Numbered from the stretch's first letter, positions 51,096 through 60,707 are shown. The stretch: DNA of 64,000 bases from DATBHM01 sp963772375 (GCA_963772375.1 CAVYXG010000001.1:1674001-1738000), one strand, 5' to 3'. The notes: generated by a model not told the origin, from the sequence alone. Made by a program: numbers and translations.

Positions 51096-53033
51096 GTGCC
51101 GATCCACTCCGAAGCGGGCTCACGCACGTCCCGGCTCCGCCGGGCGGTCCTGCTGAGCGCAGTGCTCGCCCTGCTGGCGAGCGTGTTCGGAGGCGGGGCC
51201 GTGGCGACGGCCGACGCCTCGTGCCCGACGCCGCCCCCGGTGTTCCCCGTCCATGACCTCCACCACGGGATGACCGCGACGGGCACCACGGTGATCCAGG
51301 GGACGGCCCAGACGCCCTTCGACGTGAAGATCCTCGGCGTGCAGCGCGACGGCATCGCCCCCGGGATCGACTTCATCCTCGCCCAGATCACCGGGCCACA
51401 GTCGTTCCTCGACGTGACCGGCGGGATCGTGGCCGGGATGTCGGGCTCGCCCGTGTCCATCGGCGGCCAGCTGGTCGGCTCGACCTCCTACGGGTTCTCG
51501 TTCTCCGACCAGACCATGATCGGGATCACCCCGGCGGAGAGCATGGTCGACCTGTTCGGCTTCCCCGACCCGCCCCCGGCCGCCCGGGCCACCGCCTCCC
51601 GGGCCACCGCCGCCCGGATCGCCGCACCCCGCACCATCCGGCTGTCCCCCGCGCTCCGTACCGCGATGGCCCATGCGGCCGGGAGGTCGAAGGCGTCGGC
51701 GGTCCCCGGCGTCGCGCACCAGCTGCTCACGCCGCTCGAGGTCTCCGGGCTCGACCAGCGGGGCCGGGCGCTGATGCAGCGCTTCATCCGGAACCGGCTG
51801 CACCTGCCGGTCACCGTGCTCCCGGCGGCGGGGGTGTCCCGCGGACGCGTCTCGTCCACGCCGCTTTCGGCCGGCGACTCGGTCACCGCCGCGATCTCCT
51901 ACGGCGACGTCACAGCCGCCGCGATCGGCACCGTCACCGCCACCTGCGGCGACATGCTCGTGGGCTTCGGGCACCCGTTCAACTTCACCGGCGCGTCCTC
52001 GTACGGCATGAGCGGCGCCAGGGTCCTGCAGGTCATCAAGGATCCCTCCTCGATCAACGGCGGCTACAAGTTCGCCGTCGTCACCGGGCTCCACGGGACC
52101 GTGGACCAGGACCGCCTCGAGGGCATCCGGGGCGTCGACGGCGAGCTGCCCACGTTCGCGCACGTGGTCTCCGACGCGAGGAACCTCGACATCCCCGGGC
52201 GCTCGCACGACGGGTCGAGCAGGGTGTCGGACAACTCGTTCATGCCGATCGTCGCCGCCAACAACATGCTGAACGGCGAGGACGCGGCGTTCGACCGGAT
52301 CGGCGACGGTTCCGTGCACGCGACCTGGACCGTCCGCGGAACAGGGCCGGACGGCGCGCCGTTCACGCTCCGTCGCGACAACCGGTACTACTCGGGCGGC
52401 GACGCCACGTTCGAGAGCGTCTTCGAGATCCTGTTCGAGCTGCAGACCGTGCAGTCGGGCCGCTTCGGGACCGCGACGATCTCGAGCGTCCACACGAGCT
52501 CCCAGGTGACCCAGGACCAGCTCACGACGTCGATCCAGCAGGTGCTGGTGTCGAGCGGGCTGCAGCCCGGGCTCGCCGAACGCAAGACCCTGAAGGTCCG
52601 TCCGGGCGACACGATCCACATGCGGGTCGAGCTGCTCGACCACGGCAGCACCCAGCCGTCGACCGTGAACATGACGATCCACCTCCCGGCGCGCGCGTCG
52701 GGATCGGGTGAGCTGACGTTCGGCAACGGAGGGGTCGCGTTCGGCGGCGCCGGGAAGTCGTTCGCCGACATGATCCGGTCGATCCACAAGGCGCCCCACC
52801 AGTACGATCTCGTCGCCCAGCTCGACCTGGGCGGCGGGGGCGTCGGCGGCCCCGCCGATGCGTCCACGGCATCCCGCACCATCCACCGGCAGGTCGTGGT
52901 CCACCGGACCCGCGTCGTCAGCGGGCGGCGTTTCGTGCGCGTGAAGGTCGTGCGACCCGGTCAGCACGGCGGCGGTCCGACGCCCTCGCTCCCCCCGCCC
53001 ACGCTGCCGCCGCCTCCGACGACCGCTCCGTAG
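51096..53033 (+). CDS. SpoIVB-like S55 peptidase
   Basis: A 645-residue exported protein. Signal segment LLSAVLALLASVFGGGAVA (18-37); S55 peptidase domain with catalytic S116 in GGIVAGMSGSPVSIGG and a further motif LVGFGHPFNFTG. The middle and C-terminal halves are long, ending in a Pro-rich tail. SpoIVB signals across the spore envelope in firmicutes; this actinobacterium shows no sporulation genes here, so another target is likely. No PDZ domain is apparent in the expected place. GTG 51096 after AAAGGGGG. Confidence 0.8.
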   Translation: MPIHSEAGSRTSRLRRAVLLSAVLALLASVFGGGAVATADASCPTPPPVFPVHDLHHGMTATGTTVIQGTAQTPFDVKILGVQRDGIAPGIDFILAQITGPQSFLDVTGGIVAGMSGSPVSIGGQLVGSTSYGFSFSDQTMIGITPAESMVDLFGFPDPPPAARATASRATAARIAAPRTIRLSPALRTAMAHAAGRSKASAVPGVAHQLLTPLEVSGLDQRGRALMQRFIRNRLHLPVTVLPAAGVSRGRVSSTPLSAGDSVTAAISYGDVTAAAIGTVTATCGDMLVGFGHPFNFTGASSYGMSGARVLQVIKDPSSINGGYKFAVVTGLHGTVDQDRLEGIRGVDGELPTFAHVVSDARNLDIPGRSHDGSSRVSDNSFMPIVAANNMLNGEDAAFDRIGDGSVHATWTVRGTGPDGAPFTLRRDNRYYSGGDATFESVFEILFELQTVQSGRFGTATISSVHTSSQVTQDQLTTSIQQVLVSSGLQPGLAERKTLKVRPGDTIHMRVELLDHGSTQPSTVNMTIHLPARASGSGELTFGNGGVAFGGAGKSFADMIRSIHKAPHQYDLVAQLDLGGGGVGGPADASTASRTIHRQVVVHRTRVVSGRRFVRVKVVRPGQHGGGPTPSLPPPTLPPPPTTAP

Positions 53034-53041
53034 TCGCGGGC

Positions 53042-54501
53042 TCAGCGACGCTCGAACGTCTCGTCGCTCGAGGGGGCGGCTCCGGCCGCCCCCTCGGCGC
53101 GTTCGGCCAGGTGCCTCGCGAGCGCCTCGTGGTGGTCCTCCTCGCCCTCCGGCTCGGGGAGCGGCGCCGCGCGGATCATCTTGCGGAGCATCTGCCACTC
53201 GGCCTCGAGGGAGTCGACCGTCGTCTTCTGGAGGTCGATCCGGCCGTACCGGACGTCCTCGTACGCCCGCGTGAGGACGCCGAGGCCGGGTGCGCAGTCC
53301 GGCAGGTCGGTGCGGAGCGTGCGCAGGAACTCCCCCGGCGTGACGGACGGGGACCGGGGGCGGCCCCGTTCCTCGAGCTCGTCGAGGGCCTCCGCATACA
53401 GGCGCCGGACGGTGTCCTCGGGGGCCTCGTGGCGGAGCTTCCGGCGCTTCCGCGCCTCCGACGCCCGCGCGAACAGCCCCTCGTCCTCCTGCGACGGAAC
53501 CCACGCGAGCGACCGGTCGACGAGGTCCCGGGACCGCCGGCGCTGCCGCACGACGAGGTACACCAGGCCCCCGATCAGCAGGAAGAGCACGGCCACGCCG
53601 ACGGTCCGCTCCCACAGCGGCACCGAGCCGGTCGGGTTGGAGCCGCCGTGGAGGTCGCGGCTCAGGCGGTGGCCGAGCTGCTGGATGTAGTCCTGGAGGC
53701 GCTTTCGGTCGACGCCGATCACCGACAGGATCCACGACAGCACGACCGCGATCACGTACGCGGCCCAGTAGACGACGGCCGCGATCCCCTCCACCAGCCA
53801 CTGGGCGATTCGGTCGATCGGCCCGCGCTGGGTTCCCAGCGCCAGCCCGATGAAGGCGAGCGCGGCCGTCGCCCCGGCCAGCGTCAGCGCCACGATCCGC
53901 CACCGCCGGGCCGAGTCGGGTCCGGCGGCGGCACCCTGGACGGAGCGTTCGACCATGCGGACGCTCGCCGCCCGCGACCCCAGCGAGCCGAGGAAGAACA
54001 GCACGGCGATCGGCCACACGATGTCGCCGAACCCGACGGCCCGGGCGAACGCGATCTCGGCGAGCAGGATCCCCGCGCCCCACCCGAACGAGCCCTCGAT
54101 CGGGTCCCGCCAGTCGCGGAGCGAGAGCGTCGCCACACGGATCCCCGCCAGCAGGCAGCCCGAGATGGCGACGAACGCCCCTCCCCCCCGCCCGCGTTCC
54201 ACGCGACGGCCTGGACGATCCCGACGGCGGCGCAGGCGGCCGCGATACCGAAGGGCAGCCGCGGGCGGTCCCGGAGCCGCGTCCCGACGCCCACGCCCCC
54301 GGCGAACAGCACGAGGAACAGCGGGTACCAGGCCAGCGGGCCGCCGGAGGGGTCGAGGGAGGAGCTCCGCGAGATGAGCTGCAGCGGCAGGAACACCAGC
54401 CCGGCCTCGGCGATCGCCGCGAGCACCGCGGGCGCGACCGACGCCTGTGCGAGCGTGCGCTCCGGCGGGGCGGCGGGAGGGGTGTCGACGCCCGTCGCCA
54501 T
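53042..54501 (-). CDS. DUF4129 membrane protein with one frameshift in a C-run
   Basis: Two overlapping frames join near 54182-54188, in a run of seven C. The first part (from ATG 54501, MATGVDTPP) has several membrane spans to WNAGGGEG; the second goes on with FVAISGCLLAGIRVATLSL and further spans, then the cytoplasmic DUF4129 C-terminus TVRRLYAEALDELEERG and TPGEFLRTLR, FERR end. DUF4129 proteins go with MoxR and DUF58 genes, and sometimes transglutaminase. A homopolymer error is the likely cause. ATG overlaps DUF58 as ATGA. Confidence 0.8.
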
Positions 54502-55682
54502 CACGCCCCCCGGACCCGTTCGAGCCGCAGCGAGGGGACGAAGCGGGGGTCGACCTCGAGCGGCGACACGTGCACGACCTCGGCGCCCCGTCGGCGGATG
54601 TTCTCCATCTCGTGCTGCAGCCACGGTCCCGGCCTGGGCGACACCACCACGACCGAGCCCGTCCGTCCCAGCTTCCGGCCGACCTCACGGAGCACAGGCG
54701 CGAGGTCGGAGGAGGGTTCGTTGGGCATGCGGGCCAGCGCGGCGAACACCGCCGGCTCGTGGGCCCGCGCGCCGCTCGGGAGGACCCGCAGGGCGCCCCG
54801 GCCCTTCGACAGGTGGGTGTTCGCCACGATCCCCACGCGCCACCCGGCGGCCACGGCGAGCCGGGCCAGGAAGCTCGTCCACCCGATTGTCTCCTCCGCG
54901 ATGTCGGGGTAGATGCCGTGCCAGAACGGCTCCCCGAGGGAGAGGTCCATGGCCAGGAGCACGTCGGCGGCCCGCGTGGGCTCGTACAGCTTGACCTGGA
55001 GGTCACCCGCGTGACCGGTGAGCTTCCAGTGGATGCGGTTGAGCGGGTCGCCCGGCTGGTAGGGGCGGACGCCGGCGAACCGTTCGGGCTGCTCGAACAT
55101 CCGCATCGCCGGCGACGGGTTGCCGAACGGCAGGCGCCGCCGCACCGGGACCGGGATGGGGATGCGCGGCTCGGGCAGCACGAGGAGGTCGTCCTCGACC
55201 TGGAACTCCCGGTGCAGCGGTGCGAGGGCGAACGGGTCGGACAGGTCGACCTCCACGACGCGCAGGTGGTACTCGCCGCGGCGGCGTGTGAGCGCCTCGA
55301 AGTCCATGACCACCTCGGCGTGGCCCCCCAGCGTCGTCCGTCGCCGGAACCCGTGGATCTGGGCCGACCCGGAGTCCCCCACCGGCTCCAGCTCCCGGGG
55401 GAGCCACACCCCGATGCGGACGAACGGCAGCGGGAGCCGCTTGCGGTTCCGCACGCGGACCCGGACCCGGACGGTCTCACCGACGAACGCACGCTCCGGT
55501 TCGAACGTCCCTTCGACCTCGACCGAGCTCCACGCCGTCTTCGTCCAGGCGGAGGCGAGGAGCGACATGGTCATCACGGCGAGGCCCCACACCGCGAGCG
55601 GGACGAACGACGCAACCGTCCCCGCGATCGCGAGGATCGCGCCGACCACCAGGGCGATGCTCCGGCGGTCGGGGGTGTCCAC
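54501..55682 (-). CDS. DUF58 protein (VWA-like)
   Basis: A 393-residue protein: two membrane spans near the start (LVVGAILAIAGTVASF, LAVMTMSLLAS), beta-rich domain, and the DUF58 signature FAGVRPYQPGDPLNRIHWKLTGHAG with DVLLAMDLSLGEPFW, like a VWA metal site. Works with MoxR ATPases in assembling or inserting cofactors in other systems. GTG 55682. Second gene of the operon. Confidence 0.9.
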   Translation of the reverse strand: MDTPDRRSIALVVGAILAIAGTVASFVPLAVWGLAVMTMSLLASAWTKTAWSSVEVEGTFEPERAFVGETVRVRVRVRNRKRLPLPFVRIGVWLPRELEPVGDSGSAQIHGFRRRTTLGGHAEVVMDFEALTRRRGEYHLRVVEVDLSDPFALAPLHREFQVEDDLLVLPEPRIPIPVPVRRRLPFGNPSPAMRMFEQPERFAGVRPYQPGDPLNRIHWKLTGHAGDLQVKLYEPTRAADVLLAMDLSLGEPFWHGIYPDIAEETIGWTSFLARLAVAAGWRVGIVANTHLSKGRGALRVLPSGARAHEPAVFAALARMPNEPSSDLAPVLREVGRKLGRTGSVVVVSPRPGPWLQHEMENIRRRGAEVVHVSPLEVDPRFVPSLRLERVRGA

Positions 55683-55697
55683 CTCGGCCGGCCCCCG

Positions 55698-56669
55698 CTA
55701 GCGTTCGGCGGCCGCGGGCCGGCGCCACTCGACCGGCACCGGCATCCCCTCGAGGACGTCCTCGAGCACGTCCTCGGCGGTCCGGCCCCGGATGCGGGCG
55801 TCGGTGGTCGGGACCAGCCGGTGCGCCAGGACGGGGCCGGCGAGGTCCTTGATGTCGTCGGGGAGCACGTAGTCCCGCCCGGCCAGGAACGCCCACGCCC
55901 GTGCGGCATCGCCCATGTGCTCGACCGCGCGGGGGCTCGCGCCCACCTGGACGTCGGCGTGGTCCCGCGTGGCCCGCGCGAGGCCCACCGCGTACTTCCG
56001 GACCGGCCCCTCCATCCGGACCGCCTCGACCAGCGCCCGGAGGTCCTCGAGCGGCGGGACGTCGGGCATCGGCTCCCGCGGGATGGTCCGGCTCGCCCGG
56101 TTCCCCTCGAGGATGCGCTGTTCCTGGTCCTCGGTGGGGTATCCGATACGGACCCGGACGAGGAACCGGTCGAGCTGCGCCTCCGGCAGCGGGAACGTTC
56201 CCTCGAGCTCCACGGGGTTCTGCGTGGCGAGCACGAAGAACGGCGACGGCACCGGGTAGGTCGTCCCGTCCACCGTGACCTGGCGTTCCTGCATGGCCTC
56301 GAGCAGCGCGGCCTGGGTCTTCGGCGTCGCGCGGTTGATCTCGTCGGCCAGGAGGATCTGGGTGAACACCGGCCCCGGCCGGAACTCGAACTCGTGCGTC
56401 TTGAGGTCGAGCACCGACGCGCCCGTGATGTCGGACGGCATGAGGTCGGGCGTGAACTGCACCCGGGAGAACTCGAGGCCGAGCAGCCCGGCCAGCATCC
56501 GGACCAGTGTCGTCTTGCCGACGCCGGGGACGTCGTCGATCAGGACGTGGGCGTCGGTGAGGATGCCGACGAGCATCAACCGGAGCGCGTCCCCCACGCC
56601 GAACAGCCGCCCCTCGATCCGCTGCGTCAGCGCGTCGACGAACGCCCTGGCATCCTCCGGCGTGGTCAT
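55698..56669 (-). CDS. MoxR-family AAA+ ATPase
   Basis: A 323-residue AAA+ protein: Walker A DDVPGVGKTTLV, FTPDLMPSDITG, Walker B ILLADEINRATPKTQ, sensor 1 FFVLATQNPVELEGTFPLPEAQLDRF and the C-terminal lid with VGASPRAVEHM. Probably a chaperone ATPase working with the DUF58 protein encoded 15 bases downstream. ATG 56669 is the first gene of the operon. Confidence 0.95.
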   Translation of the reverse strand: MTTPEDARAFVDALTQRIEGRLFGVGDALRLMLVGILTDAHVLIDDVPGVGKTTLVRMLAGLLGLEFSRVQFTPDLMPSDITGASVLDLKTHEFEFRPGPVFTQILLADEINRATPKTQAALLEAMQERQVTVDGTTYPVPSPFFVLATQNPVELEGTFPLPEAQLDRFLVRVRIGYPTEDQEQRILEGNRASRTIPREPMPDVPPLEDLRALVEAVRMEGPVRKYAVGLARATRDHADVQVGASPRAVEHMGDAARAWAFLAGRDYVLPDDIKDLAGPVLAHRLVPTTDARIRGRTAEDVLEDVLEGMPVPVEWRRPAAAER

Positions 56670-56747
56670 CCCGCACAGGATACGGAGTCGGGGCCCCTGC
56701 CGGATTCGTCAGAGCCGCGAGCGGACCGCCCCGTCCGGACATGGTGA

Positions 56748-56772
56748 AGCCCCCGGCGGGAGGCCGGGGGCT
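56748..56772 (-). terminator. Strong hairpin, terminator candidate
   Basis: AGCCCCCGGC at 56748-56757 pairs with GCCGGGGGCT at 56763-56772, a perfect ten-base stem with a five-base loop. It lies after the phasin-like gene and before MoxR on the minus strand. No T-run. Confidence 0.65.
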
Positions 56773-56831
56773 CCGGGGGAAGTCCGCGCGCGGTGCGGCG
56801 CGCGCGAGCTTCCGGTCGTCCGACCGACGCG

Positions 56832-57176
56832 CTAGGCCGACTTCGCGGCGGCGGGCCGCTTGGAGGCGACGGCCTTGCGGGTCATCGACGCGGGCAGGAA
56901 CTTCGTCGTCACGGGGCGCGCGGCGTCGAGCAGCGCGAGCGAGTAGTGACGGTTCGCCTCGAGCAGGCTCTCGGCGAACGAGAAGTACATGTTCACGACG
57001 TCCGCCGGGGCCGGGAACCTCGAGACCCAGTCCATCTTCGGCACGTCGCTCGGGATGCGGCTGCCGACGTAGTCGGCGGCGGTGGCGACGCCGGTCACCA
57101 CGACGTCCTCGACCTGCTTGACGGTCTCGAGGACGCGGTCCTGCGCCTTCGTGATGGTCTCCGTGTACTCGTTCAT
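56832..57176 (-). CDS. Phasin-like/lipid-droplet-type small protein
   Basis: A 114-residue helical protein: TKAQDRVLETVKQVEDVVV, PAPADVVNMYFSFAESLLEANRHYSLALLD-type helix with the phasin-like character, and a Lys/Ala tail ending AAAKSA like HbhA. Phasins and HbhA/MLDS coat polyester granules or lipid droplets. ATG 57176 follows GGAGGGAG. The adjacent XRE regulator matches the Rv0474-hbhA and MLDSR-MLDS arrangement. Assignment by context, not by a clear domain. Confidence 0.6.
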   Translation of the reverse strand: MNEYTETITKAQDRVLETVKQVEDVVVTGVATAADYVGSRIPSDVPKMDWVSRFPAPADVVNMYFSFAESLLEANRHYSLALLDAARPVTTKFLPASMTRKAVASKRPAAAKSA

Positions 57177-57284
57177 GTGGACTCCCTCCTGGGATCTCCG
57201 CCCCGGGGGGTCCCGGGTCGGTGGTCTCGACTGCTGCGCTAAGTCTACCAAGCAAATGCTAAGAGTGTCAACCACGCCGTCGGA

Positions 57285-57647
57285 TCAGGAGGCGTCCCCG
57301 ACGAAGTCCCGGTAGACCGAGAGGAGCGTCTCCTTCTGGCGGGTGCTCAGACGCTCGTCGAGCCGGACGGCGTCCTCGACGCTCGGGGCCTTCGGCCCGT
57401 GCTCGCGATCCGGGTCGACCAGGCCGATCCGGGCGTACAGCGACTCGGCGGAGATGTTGAGCGCCTCGGCGATCCCCTTGAGCACCTCGGCCGAGGGCTT
57501 GTAGATGCCGCGTTCGATCTGGCTGAGGTAGGGGTTGGAGACCTTCGCCTTCGCCGACAGCTGACGCAGGGACATCTTGGCCAGCCGGCGCTGGGAGCGG
57601 ATGAACTCCCCGACGCCACCGATCGTCCCGCGAACGCGCTCGGCCAT
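57285..57647 (-). CDS. XRE-family regulator (Rv0474/MLDSR-like)
   Basis: A 120-residue protein with an N-terminal helix-turn-helix: GEFIRSQRRLAKMSLRQLSA, KAKVSNPYLSQIERGIYKPSAEV, very close in layout to Rv0474. It is followed by a helical tail to VYRDFVGDAS. Probably represses the phasin-like gene and itself; the operator candidate 57669-57684 is 22 bases before its ATG. Same strand as its target. Confidence 0.85.
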   Translation of the reverse strand: MAERVRGTIGGVGEFIRSQRRLAKMSLRQLSAKAKVSNPYLSQIERGIYKPSAEVLKGIAEALNISAESLYARIGLVDPDREHGPKAPSVEDAVRLDERLSTRQKETLLSVYRDFVGDAS

Positions 57648-57668
57648 GCATGCAGTCTACAAGCAGCC

Positions 57669-57684
57669 GCTTGGTACGCCAAGC
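57669..57684. promoter_or_regulatory. Palindromic operator candidate for the XRE regulator
   Basis: GCTTGGTACGCCAAGC: perfect 6-base arms around TACG. Upstream of the XRE start. A related half-site CCAAGC lies at about 57249-57254 before the phasin-like gene, in ACCAAGCAAATGCTAAG. Confidence 0.6.
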
Positions 57685-57722
57685 ATCAATGGGACCGAGC
57701 CGTCGTTCCCGGGGGATGGGCG

Positions 57723-58096
57723 CTACCCGAGCGGGCCGTTCCCCGGCGACTCGAGGATGTCGACGTTCGACACCCGCCACCCGGCGGACGTCTCGAGCAT
57801 CTCGACGTCGACGCGGAGCCGTCGATCCAGATCTCGCCGCGTTCGGGCTTGAGCAGGCCCATGATGTTCTTGAGGAACACCGACTTGCCCGTGCCCGAGG
57901 GTCCGAGCACCAGCGTGATCTTGCCCTTGGGGATGTCGCAGGTGATGTCATCGAGGATGGTCTGCGAGCCGAACGACTTCGTCAGGCCGCGGATCGAGAT
58001 CTCGACGTCCAGCGGCGCCGCTCCGTGCCCGTTCGACGAACCGTTGGTCGACGATTCGCCGGGATGCGGAAGCACCGCCGTATCGGTGGATGACAC
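57723..58096 (-). pseudogene. Truncated MlaF/Mce-type ABC ATPase joined to a foreign tail
   Basis: From GTG 58096 the frame gives an ABC ATPase start: VEISIRGLTKSFGSQTILDD, Walker A VLGPSGTGKSVFLKNIMGLL, GEIWIDG. It breaks near 57815; signature motif and Walker B are missing. In another frame the DNA then reads VEMLETSAGWRVSNVDILES and stops at 57723-57725, the C-terminus of a different protein. GKSVFLKNIMGLL is typical of Mce-system MlaF, and the tail could be from an Mce-associated protein. Best explained by a deletion that fused both ends of a lost operon. A misassembly is the alternative. Confidence 0.72.
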
Positions 58097-58257
58097 GCTC
58101 TCCCCCACGTCCTCAACATGCCGTGGTGGGCCTCGCGGTATGCGGGCTCGCGTCTTGTTTCCCCGTTCCCGGGCGAGAGAAACCACGGGCGCGTCGGATC
58201 CAAACGCGGAATCCGCAGGTCAGGACGGTTGTGGCTCGCCCGGGGGACACTCCGTAC

Positions 58258-58983
58258 GTGTCGACGGAGTCGATCGGCGCTCGGAAGCGGGAGGCGAGGG
58301 AACGGGCCTGGGCGGCGCTGCGCGCGGCGGGCGCGGCGCGGTTCCCCGGCGTGGAGGGGCGGATCCCGAACTTCGTCGGGGCCGAACGCGCCGCCGAGCT
58401 GCTGGCCTCGACGCCGGAGTGGCTCGCTGCGGACGTGATCAAGGCCAACCCTGACGCGCCGCAGCTTTCCGTCCGGGCCCGGGCGCTCGCGGACGGCAAG
58501 CGCGTGTACATGGCGGTCCCCCGGCTGCGCGACGAGCGGCCGTTCCTGCTGCTCGACCCCGACCGGCTCACCGTGCGCCCGCGCGCAGCCGCGTCGATCG
58601 GTGGTTCGGCCAAGGCCGGGCGGCCGGTTCGTCTCGAGGAGGTCGAGCACATCGACTTCGTCGTGTGCGGAACGGTGGCGGTCAACCGGAGCGGAACGCG
58701 CGTCGGCAAGGGCGGCGGCTACTCGGACCTCGAGCTCGCGCTCCTCACCGAGACCGGCGCGATCGACGAACGAACGGTGATCGCCACCACGGTGCACGAC
58801 TCGCAGGTCGTGAGTGGCCGGCTGCCCGAGACCGAGCACGACTTCCGGGTCGACCTCCTGGTCACGCCCACCGGGGTGATCCGGACCGGCCCCTCGAAGC
58901 GTCCGCCGGGGATCCTGTGGAGCCACCTGGACGACGCCAAGGTCGACGAGATCCCCGAGCTCGGCCGCCACCGGCCGGGGTGA
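58258..58983 (+). CDS. 5-formyltetrahydrofolate cyclo-ligase family protein
   Basis: A 241-residue protein: GARKREARERAWAALRAAG, VYMAVPRLRDERPFLLLDP and the ATP loop GTRVGKGGGYSDLELALL. Family members activate 5-formyl-THF; this longer form resembles MTHFSD-type/archaeal variants, so substrate may differ. GTG 58258. Lies divergent to the truncated ATPase. Intact. Confidence 0.85.
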   Translation: MSTESIGARKREARERAWAALRAAGAARFPGVEGRIPNFVGAERAAELLASTPEWLAADVIKANPDAPQLSVRARALADGKRVYMAVPRLRDERPFLLLDPDRLTVRPRAAASIGGSAKAGRPVRLEEVEHIDFVVCGTVAVNRSGTRVGKGGGYSDLELALLTETGAIDERTVIATTVHDSQVVSGRLPETEHDFRVDLLVTPTGVIRTGPSKRPPGILWSHLDDAKVDEIPELGRHRPG

Positions 58984-58992
58984 ACCCGGGGC

Positions 58993-60621
58993 TCAGGCGG
59001 ACCGGGCGGCCTGCTCCGCCAGCTCGCGACGGAGCACCTTGCCGGTCGAGGTCCGCGGGAGCTCGTCGACGATCTCCACCGTCCTCGGCACCTTGAACGA
59101 CGCCAGGTCGCGCCCCGCCGCCGCCACGACCGCCTTCGGCGTCGCCGCTCCCACCACGAAGGCGGCGAGCACGTGCCCGTACTGCCGGTCGGGGACGCCG
59201 ACGACGGCCACGTCCTCGACGCCCCGGACCCGTGAGATGACGCGTTCCACCTCGGTCGGGTCGACGTTCTCGCCGCCGACCACCACCATGTCGTCGGCCC
59301 GGCCCTCGACGAACAGCCGCCCGTCGCCGTCGAGCCACCCCATGTCGCCCATCGACAGGAACCCCTCGCGTTCCTGCGGCGACTCGCCCGAGTGGTAGCC
59401 CTCGAACAGCACGTCGCTCCGGACGTGCACCACGCCGTGCCGCCCGGCGCCGAGCCGCCCGCCGCCCTCGCCGAAGATCGCCACCTCGACGCCCCGGACG
59501 GGCCGCCCGGCGGTGCGCGGGTCGGCGGCCATGTCCGCCGGCGTCGCGACCGCCACCCAGCCGCCCTCGGTCGAGCCGTACAGGTCGTACAGCACGTCGC
59601 CGAAGAACCCCCGGATCTCCTCCCGCATGTCCGGCGGGATGGTCGAGCCGCTCGCCAGCACGGCCCGCAACCCGCGGGGCCGCGGCCGGCGCCGCCGGGC
59701 CGGCAGGTCGAGGATCCGCCGCATCATCACCGGCACGAACGCCGCCACGTCGACGTCGTGGTCGCGCATCAGCCGGAGCGACTCCCGCGGGTCGAACGCG
59801 TCCGGCAGCACGAACGACGCGCCCAGCGCCGCGCCCAGCGACAGGACCAGCAGCCCGAACGAGTGGAACAGCGGCGCCGGCAGGTACACGACGTCCCCCC
59901 GCCGGAACGGCAGGGTGGCGAGCAACCCCGCGATGGCGAGCGGGCCGCTCGATCGCGCGCTCCGTGCCGCGGCCTTGGGCGCCCCGGTGGTTCCGGACGT
60001 GTGGATCACGACGGCGCCGTGCGGCCGCGGCCACGCGAGGGGGAACAGCGGCGCCGGGGACTCCGCTGCGATGAACGTCTCGTATCCCTCGCCGGTGAGG
60101 ACCACCGCGGTCGTCGCCGGGATCGACGACGCGATCGGCGTGGCGTGCCGGGGGTCGGCGATCAGCACCGGAGGCCGGAGCCGTTCCAGGAGCGCCGCGA
60201 GCTCCCGTTCGCGTCCCCAGGTGTTGAGCGGCGCCACCGTCACGCCGAGCTTCTGCCCGGCGAACACCGTCTCGACCGCCTCGCGGCCGTTGCGGACCAG
60301 GGTCGCGACCGCGTCGCCGGGGCCGATCCCCAGCCCGTGCAGGGCGCGCGCCAGCCGGTTGCTGCGCTCGTCGACCTCGCACCAGGTGAGCGTCCCGTCG
60401 CGGTCGTGGATGGCGGGACGGCCGGGCGAGGCGAGCGCGTCGATCTGCGACAGGATCCCGAGGGACGCGCCCCGGCCGACCAGCCACGGAGTCACCATGC
60501 CCGCGGCCAACGCCCGGCGCGGCGTCACCAGTCCCGTTCGGGCGAGCCCGATCCCCGTCCGGGGGTCGGCGACCGACCGCACGCGGCGGGCCAGCCCCCG
60601 CGGATCGACGACGCGTCCCAT
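58993..60621 (-). CDS. Acyl-CoA synthetase (AMP-binding)
   Basis: A 542-residue adenylate-forming enzyme: AVVIHTSGTTGAPKAAARS (P-loop), YDLYGSTEGGWVAVATP, DMGWLDGDGRLFVEGRADDM, and the lysine motif LPRTSTGKVLRRELA. Activates a fatty or aromatic acid. About 60 N-terminal residues precede the domain. ATG 60621. Ten bases from the convergent folate gene stop. Confidence 0.93.
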   Translation of the reverse strand: MGRVVDPRGLARRVRSVADPRTGIGLARTGLVTPRRALAAGMVTPWLVGRGASLGILSQIDALASPGRPAIHDRDGTLTWCEVDERSNRLARALHGLGIGPGDAVATLVRNGREAVETVFAGQKLGVTVAPLNTWGRERELAALLERLRPPVLIADPRHATPIASSIPATTAVVLTGEGYETFIAAESPAPLFPLAWPRPHGAVVIHTSGTTGAPKAAARSARSSGPLAIAGLLATLPFRRGDVVYLPAPLFHSFGLLVLSLGAALGASFVLPDAFDPRESLRLMRDHDVDVAAFVPVMMRRILDLPARRRRPRPRGLRAVLASGSTIPPDMREEIRGFFGDVLYDLYGSTEGGWVAVATPADMAADPRTAGRPVRGVEVAIFGEGGGRLGAGRHGVVHVRSDVLFEGYHSGESPQEREGFLSMGDMGWLDGDGRLFVEGRADDMVVVGGENVDPTEVERVISRVRGVEDVAVVGVPDRQYGHVLAAFVVGAATPKAVVAAAGRDLASFKVPRTVEIVDELPRTSTGKVLRRELAEQAARSA

Positions 60622-60707
60622 GCAGACGAGTCTTCCCCCGAGTCGGCCTCCCGATTCGGGCCGGAGGGCTTGCATTCCGGAAGGCGGATGGCCGAACGTG
60701 CTCCCGC

